A DNA stretch of 5,508 bases from an uncultured Clostridia bacterium (GTDB lineage Bacteria; Bacillota; Clostridia; Oscillospirales; Acutalibacteraceae): positions 1 to 5,508 of the forward strand of contig CALCYI010000029.1 in the NCBI GenBank assembly GCA_937907605.1. The letters are read 5' to 3'. Positions 1-5,413 of this stretch are shown here, one piece after another. How positions within the stretch are numbered: the stretch's first letter is position 1; every line of letters begins with the position of its first letter. The notes under the pieces were generated by a model. The model ran no database searches. It was not told where the DNA came from and saw only the letters and a program-made list of their open reading frames with translations. The translations under genes were made by a program, and so were the position numbers.

Positions 1-191
1 TCTGCGGCGTGCGGCAAAAATATATATTTTTGCCCTGCTTGATAAAGTATGAGACACAGACACGAAGTGGCTGTGCAACCCTTCTTCTGTGCCTCAAACT
101 TTTCTCTTTTTTGCTCTGCATATAGTTTGTGCCATAACGGCACAAATCTGTCTTTGCAATCGAAATTATGGTGCCAGAGTGGCTCAATCAA
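1..191 (-). CDS. Possible downstream ORF of the parM operon, partial at the left edge, unknown function
   Basis: This minus-strand frame stays open from a TTG at 191-189 to the window edge, giving 63 residues so far. The TTG overlaps the parM stop codon region, an arrangement common for operon partners, and an AGAGGA Shine-Dalgarno-like stretch lies 11 nt upstream (208-203). The translation begins LIEPLWHHNF, then has a charged helix-like part (HKLYAEQKREKFEAQKKG) and a hydrophobic strand-like part (SCLCLILYQAGQKYIFLP). I do not recognise the family. A second minus-strand frame is also open across the same bases, so the open frame alone is weak evidence. Support is the operon-like overlap and the plausible amino-acid composition. 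If it is real, the hairpin at 126-146 and the palindrome at 13-34 lie inside coding sequence. It could equally be a non-coding tail of the parM transcript. Confidence 0.4.
   Translation of the reverse strand, partial: MIEPLWHHNFDCKDRFVPLWHKLYAEQKREKFEAQKKGCTATSCLCLILYQAGQKYIFLPHAA
13..34. repeat. Perfect 22-bp palindrome, AT-rich core with GC ends
   Basis: The two halves are exact reverse complements: GGC, five A, TATATA, five T, GCC. There is no spacer, so it is either a protein-binding dyad or a hairpin with an AT-rich upper stem. No T-run follows outside the stem on either strand, which makes a classical intrinsic terminator doubtful. It sits inside the possible minus-strand frame, where it would encode part of QKYIFLP, so chance plus AT-richness cannot be excluded. 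Confidence 0.55.
126..146. repeat. Perfect 8-bp inverted repeat (TTTGTGCC / GGCACAAA) with 5-nt loop, beyond the parM stop
   Basis: TTTGTGCC (126-133) is the exact reverse complement of GGCACAAA (139-146), with ATAAC between. It lies 38 nt past the parM stop codon in the parM transcript, where a 3' hairpin would protect or end the mRNA, but no T-tract follows on the minus strand. The half-site GCACAAA also occurs in the dyad ahead of parM (1519-1525), so it may instead be a binding site for the ribbon-helix-helix domain of the ParM fusion. Either role is inference. Confidence 0.45.
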
Positions 192-1416
192 ACATATCCA
201 AATCCTCTATGACATTCTGAATGTTCTCTGCCTGCTCTTCTTCGGTCAGGAATTTAGCATTTGTTGTATCATTACCAGCCAAAACAAAGGATACCGCCTT
301 CAATTCTTCTTTGAAGATACTCCGAATATCGTCTATTGTCAGCGCTTTTGCATTTCGCTTTTCAATATATGATAATACAGCATCAATGATGAATTGATTA
401 CGGGATATGCCTTGTAGGGATTGCAGATATTCTGACGCTTGTTTTTCTTTCGGATTGTCCAATCGAAACCGCAAATTGAGCCTGTAATCATTCTGCATGT
501 GCTTGTTCGCTTTCAGCTTAATCTCGGCAATATACTCATATCCTTTGGCGGCAGCACAAATGTCATCAATGAATTCAACCCTGTCAGGATTAATATTCCC
601 AAAATGCTTGATAAGACAACCGCCACCGCCTGAAACAATAAGCTTCATTGTGTTCTCATCGTAACCGTGCTCACGGAGCCTACGAAAAATATCAGCAACA
701 TATTCTTCAGCGATTCTTTTAATGATGTTCAAATCGCTGATGGGAATATCCGCTGTACCGTTGCAAAGCACCTCATCAATAATGATGTCGTTCAGCTCTC
801 GGCGTGTTTCACGCATAAAACCTTCTCGGATAGCGAGCGTGCATTGATAGGTGCCGAATTTCTCCGTGAACATCTGTCCGCTTTGCGGTCTGCCGTTCAC
901 AAGGTACAAGGTGTTCATCGTGCCGTTGCCAATATCAGCAAGAACAGATAAGCCGTGAAGCGCAGAAGCAAACGGAGCAATTGCAGAATAGCCCTGCGGA
1001 TATACCTTAACATCAACAATGTGGATATGATATGAGATATCTTGATACACATATTCAACATAGTCCTTCTGCCTCAGGTATTCTGCAAACGCTTTCTTTT
1101 GTCCGCTGGTCCAAGTCAACGGGAGACCGGCAGCAATGACAACATCTGCTTCCGTTAAGCCTTCGGTTTTTAACTCCTTTGCGATAGCAACAAGGGTAAG
1201 GCAATAATAGTCATTATCAAAATGCTTTTCTGCCAAGAATTCCTTGTGTCCTTCGCCGATAAGGTAGTATCTGCCGTCATAAACAAGCATATCCTTTGTA
1301 AAAAGCGGCTCGGAATCATAACCGACAATGCCCGTTTTGAAGCAGTGGTTAGCGGTCTTAATATTACCGTAACCATGATCAATTCCGATGATTTTCAAAT
1401 TGTTAAATGCTTTCAT
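184..1416 (-). CDS. parM: Actin-like ParM/StbA segregation ATPase fused to a ParR-like ribbon-helix-helix domain
   Basis: This is a 410-residue protein. Residues 1-306 form a ParM-type actin-like ATPase: phosphate-1 loop D13-H-G-Y-G-N18-I-K20, a VIAAGLPL strand at 93-100, phosphate-2 loop D161-I-G-N-G-T166, and the adenosine loop S262-GGGG at 263-266. This length matches a whole ParM. Residues 307-410 are extra: a strand RLNLRFRL (312-319), helix about 322-335 and helix about 338-353 with the SRNQFIIDAVLSYIE pattern typical of ribbon-helix-helix DNA-binding proteins, then an acidic tail ending EDLDMFD. ParR adaptors have this design: RHH binds the centromere and the C-terminal tail contacts ParM. 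M307 sits exactly at the junction, as if two genes had been joined. ParM filaments push plasmid copies apart, so the protein points to a plasmid-like stage. The start is fixed by an ideal TAGGAGGT 7 nt upstream. No separate parR is visible. Function of the ATPase part is confident; the fused adaptor role is inferred. Confidence 0.93.
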   Translation of the reverse strand: MKAFNNLKIIGIDHGYGNIKTANHCFKTGIVGYDSEPLFTKDMLVYDGRYYLIGEGHKEFLAEKHFDNDYYCLTLVAIAKELKTEGLTEADVVIAAGLPLTWTSGQKKAFAEYLRQKDYVEYVYQDISYHIHIVDVKVYPQGYSAIAPFASALHGLSVLADIGNGTMNTLYLVNGRPQSGQMFTEKFGTYQCTLAIREGFMRETRRELNDIIIDEVLCNGTADIPISDLNIIKRIAEEYVADIFRRLREHGYDENTMKLIVSGGGGCLIKHFGNINPDRVEFIDDICAAAKGYEYIAEIKLKANKHMQNDYRLNLRFRLDNPKEKQASEYLQSLQGISRNQFIIDAVLSYIEKRNAKALTIDDIRSIFKEELKAVSFVLAGNDTTNAKFLTEEEQAENIQNVIEDLDMFD

Positions 1417-1419
1417 TTT

Positions 1420-1470
1420 TCAACCTCCTAAATAATATTTTTTGATACATTTAACGATAGTTTGTAGCAT
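1420..1470 (-). CDS. Possible 16-codon leader peptide ahead of parM
   Basis: ATG at 1470-1468 opens a frame reading MLQTIVKCIKKYYLGG that ends in TGA at 1422-1420, three bases before the parM ATG. Its last codons overlap the parM Shine-Dalgarno. Two bases before its start is an ATG-TAG start-stop pair (1478-1473), itself preceded at 9 nt by a very strong AAAGGAGGG (1496-1488). The arrangement would allow termination and re-initiation to feed ribosomes to parM. The ORF is very short, so it may be chance. Confidence 0.25.
   Translation of the reverse strand: MLQTIVKCIKKYYLGG
1424..1429 (-). promoter_or_regulatory. Ribosome binding site of parM
   Basis: The minus strand reads AGGAGG here, within TAGGAGGT, 7 nt before the ATG at 1416. 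It is a full consensus Shine-Dalgarno sequence and decides the parM start. Confidence 0.9.
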
Positions 1471-1477
1471 CGCTACA
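1463..1477 (-). promoter_or_regulatory. Small hairpin in the parM leader (TGTAGC / GCTACA)
   Basis: A perfect 6-bp stem with a 3-nt loop lies between parM and the polymerase gene. In the minus-strand transcript it contains most of the ATG-TAG start-stop pair and the ATG of the possible leader peptide. A competing CGAT/ATCG pairing (1455-1458 with 1469-1472) is also possible. It could modulate re-initiation on the parM mRNA or be a protein-binding dyad. No T-run follows, so it is not a convincing terminator. Confidence 0.4.
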
Positions 1478-1506
1478 TAAGGTTCAACCCTCCTTTCAAT
1501 AGAGAT

Positions 1507-1541
1507 ATACTGCTAAAAGCACAAATTTGTGGGAGCAGTAT
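1507..1541. promoter_or_regulatory. Nested dyad in the divergent region: candidate operator or partition site
   Basis: ATACTGCT (1507-1514) and AGCAGTAT (1534-1541) are perfect inverted repeats. Between them lies the perfect 12-bp palindrome CACAAATTTGTG (1520-1531). The block ends 7 bp before the -35 box of the polymerase promoter and lies upstream of the parM leader, so a protein bound here could control both divergent units. Ribbon-helix-helix proteins such as ParR bind short symmetric or repeated sites and commonly autoregulate, so the RHH part of the ParM fusion is the natural candidate ligand. The structure is seen; its ligand is inferred. Confidence 0.6.
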
Positions 1542-1548
1542 TCACTTG

Positions 1549-1577
1549 TTGAAAGTTGTTGTGTTTTGTGTTACTAT
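1549..1577 (+). promoter_or_regulatory. Predicted extended -10 promoter of the polymerase operon
   Basis: TTGAAA (1549-1554, 5 of 6 matches to the -35 consensus) is followed by a 17-nt spacer and TACTAT (1572-1577, 4 of 6). A TGT just before it gives an extended -10. Transcription would start near 1584, leaving only about 17 nt before the ATG, with the Shine-Dalgarno almost at the 5' end. This suggests that host RNA polymerase with the housekeeping sigma factor makes the first polymerase mRNA. Confidence 0.6.
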
Positions 1578-1585
1578 ACATATAT

Positions 1586-1592
1586 AAAGGAG
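1586..1592 (+). promoter_or_regulatory. Ribosome binding site of the polymerase gene
   Basis: AAAGGAG lies 8 nt before the ATG at 1601. It favours this start over the in-frame TTG at 1556, whose extra residues (MLCFVLLYIYKGVLS) would be encoded by promoter and ribosome-site sequence. Confidence 0.85.
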
Positions 1593-1600
1593 TTTTATCT

Positions 1601-4600
1601 ATGAAACACAAGGTTTATGAGCTGTCTGCTCGTATGATAATGCGTAATGCTAAACTGAACGAGGACGGCGTTTATCGTTTTTACCTATCTGAAAATGCAA
1701 CAAAAAAGTGTATCAACCCTGCCTCCCCTCCGCAGGATGATTGCGCTCTTTTCTATCAAATACAGCAGGTCATTGAAAATGACGATAGCATTATCGGAGG
1801 AAAAGCAAACAAGCTATGTAATGTTTTAATATATGTTGATTTCTCCCGTGTGTTTGACAGACAGCCTACGCAGAAGAAATATATCGACTGGCAAAAAATG
1901 TCTGATGATATGTTCCGTCCTGAAGGTATCAGCTTGGATTTCGGCTATGGCTCCGACAGATATATTGCTTTTGAACGTTCCGCCAGTATGAGCAGAAATG
2001 CAAGATTATCCTTTATCCGTGAGGATTTGTATGAGCCTGTCCGAAAAAGAATAATGCTCGATATGCAAATCGGTATGTGTCAGCTTTCAAAGCTGTATGC
2101 CTACAATGGCTTAATGTTGACTGACGGTTTCCGTGTAGATGATATGAACATTTGGAACAGTGACAGAATTATCGTTGTTGATAATCCCATTACTACTGTT
2201 CACGGTGTAGATATCATTACCGTAGAGGATGACGGTACTGATAACGCTATGCGCAAATACAAGCGTGTTCAAAAATTAGCAGATGTTGACGTAACAGAAT
2301 TTGACGGCGAGGGCTTAATCTCATTCCAATATGCAAATGAGATTGACCAAATCTATCCCGTTAAAGAAGCGCACACCTCTTTCCAAATTCGTATGCCATA
2401 TATTAAAGGTGTACTGCATAAGGTTGATTTTAAAAGTTTTCTTGACGAATTTCATATAAAGAAAATCAAAGATATGTGGGGCATATATCATCCGCTTGAA
2501 AAGGTAGATATTATCCTGACAAAAAGTATGTTCAAGGGCTGCGGCTGGATGGAACAGAACAATATGACTTGGGCTAACTATTTAGCCAAGTGCAAGGAAT
2601 ACAAGCATTCCTTGTATATATCCGAGGTCAGCCAAGTGAAAACCTCGGCGTTTACTGAAATGAATTATCAGTTTTTAGTTACTGCTACCATAAATCCTGA
2701 TGAATTCCGTCCTTCTGATTTACCGCTCGGTTGGGATAACAGTCCTTCATATGATAAAAGGGATTGGATCACAAAAGCAACTGAACAGCGTTACTATGAT
2801 TTAGTCGCTAATGAAAAGTTCCGTTCTGATTACATTAAGGAGAAAAATCCGGATTGGGCACAAATATTAAAACTAAATCCGAACTTCATTAATGAACCGC
2901 ATTTTACAAAGCAACTTGATAATCAAGCAAAAAAAGTATTAGAGCAATATGCTATTGGCAGGTTAATTGCTACAGGCGACAACCGTTATCTTTCCGGCGA
3001 TTTAATCTATTTCATAAAGCATATTATTAAAGCATCGAGCGATGTCAGCACTATTGTGTTAGAACAAGAACGCCTGCGTGAAGGCGAGTTCTACGCTCCC
3101 TGTGCTGAATACGACGAGAATGATACCTATGTATTACTCCGCAACCCGCATATTGCAAGGAATGAAGAAGCAGTAGCAAGACCGATGGAGGAGGTTGGAT
3201 ATTACAGGCAGAAATACTTATCCCACCTTAACTATGTCATTATGGTGGATTCCTCCACGCTTATGCCGGAACGATTAGGCGGTGCTGATTTTGACGGCGA
3301 TATGATAAAAACGATAGCAGAGCCGTCAATGAATGAGTGCGTAGCACGAAACTATGGTGGTGGCGGTGGAGCCGTTGACCGCTATACTGCACAATACCCT
3401 GTATTAAAGATACCTTCAGCAGAACCGCTAATGCGTGACGCGAACGATTGGCGCGCTCGTATGGAAATGGTAAAGAATACTTTTAACGCAAGAATCGGTC
3501 AAATTTGCAATGCTGCCTTTGACAGAAGCATTATTGCCTATGATGAAAGCAAAAGCGAAGCAGAACGAAAACAATGCCGTGAAGAAACGGAGTTACTTGA
3601 AATCTTAACAGGCTTAGAAATTGATTCTGCTAAAAGCGGCGTTAAGCCTGACCTATCCGAATATCTGAATCGCAAATCAGTAGAGCGTAGCCGTTTCCTT
3701 CAATACAAGAACATTGTAAACAGCGCTGACAGTCATCAATGGTATGAAGAAACGAAAAGAGAAAAGCTCAATAAATTCTTTGCCGGAACTGATTGGAATA
3801 CGGTTACTTCTAATGTGGAAAAGCTTCCGTATTTTGCAAGAATGTTAAAAAAGCATACGCCAAAGCTGAAACCAATTCCTGCAAGTGACGAGGAGTTATT
3901 CCCGTTTGCAAGAGAAAAAGGATGGCAAGACAAGCTGAACGCTGCTGATTTAGAGTTAATGAAATCCGTTATTGCGGATTATGAGGAAGCATACAGGCGC
4001 GTCAGAATCAGTCGTATTGCAACAAGTGATATGAAACGCAGAAGTGATGTGGAGCGTATTCTGTTTGTCAGAGGGCAAGAGGAGGAATACACCGCTGATG
4101 AGCTTTATGGTTTGTTTGCAGGTATGGATGCAGATAAAATTGCCAAAGCACGGAAAATGCTAACGGAACTGCAATTCCACTTAATGAGTAAAGAGCAGCG
4201 ACTTCAGTTTATTTACAATCCGGTTTTCAGCAGTGTATATTATATCGTTGATTATGCGGATGTTCTTACAGATTTTCGCTACAACGGTTATCGTCTGTTA
4301 GGTGACATTATCTGTGATTATGACGACAGAAACCAAGCGCAGCAACAAAAAGAAAACGCTCTCCGTAACAATACGGAAAGCGATCTATTAAATAGTCTTA
4401 TGTACTCCTACAAAAGCGCAAATGGGATAGATTATGAGAAAGAATTTAGCTTTTGTGTAAGGCGTTATTTAAGAGATAGGGTACGAAAAAGCGACGCATT
4501 AAAATGTGCGATTGCTCTCGGCAAGAGGCAGTTCGCTTATGATGTGCTGCTCTATGAGATTGAATATGAATTAAAGGAAGATAAAAATGCTAAACGAAAT

Positions 4601-4633
4601 AGAGGAATTCAACGCTTACACAGGAAGCATTGA
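1601..4633 (+). CDS. Single-chain two-barrel RNA polymerase, RdRP/YonO-like
   Basis: This 1010-residue protein carries the ordered signatures of the double-psi beta-barrel polymerase superfamily (eukaryotic RNAi RdRPs, SPbeta YonO, RpoB/RpoC cores). First barrel: FDGEGLIS (234-241), FQIRMPYIKGVLHKVDF (261-277, K269), then KSMFK (308-312) resembling RdRP SMxKF. Second barrel: RNP (514-516), as in RdRP NPCLHPGD and RpoC RAPTLHR, then GGADFDGDM with metal-binding D563, D565 and D567. Next come a bridge-helix-like FNARIGQICNAAFD (628-641), IDSAKSG (674-680) matching RdRP AVDFPKTG, and LPYFARM (742-748). Residues 1-230 and the C-terminal third are not assigned. It should join ribonucleotides in the cytoplasm; whether the template is DNA or RNA cannot be read from sequence, but YonO is DNA-dependent. 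AAAGGAG at 1586-1592, 8 nt upstream, sets the ATG start. A longer TTG start at 1556 would read through promoter and ribosome site and is rejected. No catalytic residue looks missing. Family call is confident; role in the element is inferred. Confidence 0.92.
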   Translation: MKHKVYELSARMIMRNAKLNEDGVYRFYLSENATKKCINPASPPQDDCALFYQIQQVIENDDSIIGGKANKLCNVLIYVDFSRVFDRQPTQKKYIDWQKMSDDMFRPEGISLDFGYGSDRYIAFERSASMSRNARLSFIREDLYEPVRKRIMLDMQIGMCQLSKLYAYNGLMLTDGFRVDDMNIWNSDRIIVVDNPITTVHGVDIITVEDDGTDNAMRKYKRVQKLADVDVTEFDGEGLISFQYANEIDQIYPVKEAHTSFQIRMPYIKGVLHKVDFKSFLDEFHIKKIKDMWGIYHPLEKVDIILTKSMFKGCGWMEQNNMTWANYLAKCKEYKHSLYISEVSQVKTSAFTEMNYQFLVTATINPDEFRPSDLPLGWDNSPSYDKRDWITKATEQRYYDLVANEKFRSDYIKEKNPDWAQILKLNPNFINEPHFTKQLDNQAKKVLEQYAIGRLIATGDNRYLSGDLIYFIKHIIKASSDVSTIVLEQERLREGEFYAPCAEYDENDTYVLLRNPHIARNEEAVARPMEEVGYYRQKYLSHLNYVIMVDSSTLMPERLGGADFDGDMIKTIAEPSMNECVARNYGGGGGAVDRYTAQYPVLKIPSAEPLMRDANDWRARMEMVKNTFNARIGQICNAAFDRSIIAYDESKSEAERKQCREETELLEILTGLEIDSAKSGVKPDLSEYLNRKSVERSRFLQYKNIVNSADSHQWYEETKREKLNKFFAGTDWNTVTSNVEKLPYFARMLKKHTPKLKPIPASDEELFPFAREKGWQDKLNAADLELMKSVIADYEEAYRRVRISRIATSDMKRRSDVERILFVRGQEEEYTADELYGLFAGMDADKIAKARKMLTELQFHLMSKEQRLQFIYNPVFSSVYYIVDYADVLTDFRYNGYRLLGDIICDYDDRNQAQQQKENALRNNTESDLLNSLMYSYKSANGIDYEKEFSFCVRRYLRDRVRKSDALKCAIALGKRQFAYDVLLYEIEYELKEDKNAKRNRGIQRLHRKH
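2568..2648 (+). other. Three consecutive potential hairpins inside the polymerase coding sequence
   Basis: Hairpin 1 pairs 2568-2577 with 2582-2590 (CTTGG-CTAA with TTAGCCAAG, one bulged G). Hairpin 2 pairs CAAGGAAT (2593-2600) with ATTCCTTG (2607-2614) and can extend by a G-U and a U-A pair. Hairpin 3 pairs CCGAGGT (2622-2628) with ACCTCGG (2642-2648). The nonamer AGCCAAGTG occurs at 2584-2592 (hairpin 1 arm and junction) and again at 2630-2638 (hairpin 3 loop), so the loop could compete for or kiss the left arm of hairpin 1. It may be an embedded RNA element or coincidence. Confidence 0.35.
4573..4578 (+). promoter_or_regulatory. Internal ribosome binding site for the downstream gene
   Basis: AAAGGA, followed by AG, lies 8 nt before the ATG at 4587 and inside the last codons of the polymerase gene. 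It shows that the second protein has its own initiation site, probably coupled to translation of the polymerase. Confidence 0.75.
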
Positions 4634-5405
4634 TTACAAAACGGCTGATAAGCACACCTATCTCGGCAGGTTTATTTTTGATATGCTGACAAAGTTTATC
4701 GGGTTAACCCGTGTGCTGACGATTGTTGCACGTAGGTATATGTTTCAAGACGGCGAGGCAGATATTGACCGTGCAAGGCAGGCGCTTCGTGCGTGGTGCA
4801 GCGTGCCAAATAAAAAAGCTAACCAACCGAAACGGAACGGTCAAAGTGAAACGGATTACAGACACTTACACGAGCAGTTTCCGGAGCTTGTTGACAGCAA
4901 CGGTAACGGCTGGTTTTATACCTTTGTGCAGAACACGATTAAGTTTATTAAAGATAATCGCGACAAGGTATCAAAATATGATCAGAAAAAGCCGAATAAA
5001 TTAAAGGTATTTGCTTCCGCTTGGCGCAAAAAGGTAATGCAATACCAAGTTCCGCTTTATTCATCAAAAACGCAAGGCAGTTTTCTCATACACTTTGATG
5101 ACATCCTTGCCGACGCATTAGAGCAGGGTGAGCTGCAAAACAAGGACTTTGAGTTATCGCCAGAATTAACAGAACAGTTAATATCCGTAACGCCGAAAGG
5201 TGTAAAGCCGGAAGTGTTAATTACGCTTTACAAGTACTACATAACAAACAAGCAGGACAACACCGACTGGGTTATCCTGCCTGTTACTAATTTTGATGCA
5301 TATTTCGGTACAACTGCCTTTGGGCGTAGATATTTGCAACTATTAAAAAAGGCAAATCTCATTGAAACAGAAATGGGTTATGGGGTTTGTAGATATAAAT
5401 TTTGA
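4587..5405 (+). CDS. Unrecognised 272-residue polymerase partner with C-terminal winged-helix-like segment
   Basis: I do not recognise the family. The ATG lies inside the polymerase gene and the reading frames overlap by 47 nt, so the two proteins are very likely made together from one mRNA. Residues 1-70 appear helical, with an amphipathic, hydrophobic stretch around 24-50. A basic, low-complexity linker (NKKANQPKRNG) follows at 75-85, then another helical, lysine-rich part to about 155. The C-terminus looks like a winged helix: helix about 208-222, short helix NFDAYFG (235-241), likely recognition helix FGRRYLQLLKKANLIE (245-260) and a short beta wing to the final residue. No enzyme motif, signal peptide or membrane segment is evident. 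Tight coupling to a polymerase lacking any sigma-like domain suggests a template-recognition, initiation or replication factor, but this is inference. A plasmid Rep-like role is an alternative. Confidence 0.85.
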   Translation: MLNEIEEFNAYTGSIDYKTADKHTYLGRFIFDMLTKFIGLTRVLTIVARRYMFQDGEADIDRARQALRAWCSVPNKKANQPKRNGQSETDYRHLHEQFPELVDSNGNGWFYTFVQNTIKFIKDNRDKVSKYDQKKPNKLKVFASAWRKKVMQYQVPLYSSKTQGSFLIHFDDILADALEQGELQNKDFELSPELTEQLISVTPKGVKPEVLITLYKYYITNKQDNTDWVILPVTNFDAYFGTTAFGRRYLQLLKKANLIETEMGYGVCRYKF

Positions 5406-5413
5406 TGGAAATA

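Noticed and set aside
49..372. Plus-strand 107-codon frame
   Set aside because: It runs antisense to the end of parM, has no ribosome site and its cysteine- and serine-rich translation resembles a shadow.
667..951. Plus-strand 94-codon frame inside parM
   Set aside because: It is antisense to conserved ATPase motifs of parM, including the phosphate-2 and adenosine loops, and has no ribosome site.
1556..1600. In-frame TTG start extending the polymerase by 15 residues
   Set aside because: The extension is encoded by the -10 box and Shine-Dalgarno sequence, and TTG at 1556 has no ribosome site; ATG at 1601 does.
2083..2097. CAGCTTT-C-AAAGCTG inverted repeat in the polymerase gene
   Set aside because: A one-base loop cannot form an RNA hairpin and a single short dyad inside coding sequence is likely chance.
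4573..4633. Programmed frameshift joining the polymerase and the 272-residue protein
   Set aside because: The downstream frame has its own ATG with a good Shine-Dalgarno, and no classic slippery heptamer followed by a strong stem was seen; ordinary translational coupling explains the overlap.
1601..4633. RNA virus or eukaryotic contamination as source of the RdRP-like gene
   Set aside because: Bacterial ribosome sites, tight operon overlap and a ParM neighbour show a bacterial mobile-element context, and viral RdRPs have the unrelated palm GDD fold.
4723..5004. 93-codon plus-strand frame inside the winged-helix gene
   Set aside because: It is nested out of frame, with basic shadow-like composition and no independent ribosome site.
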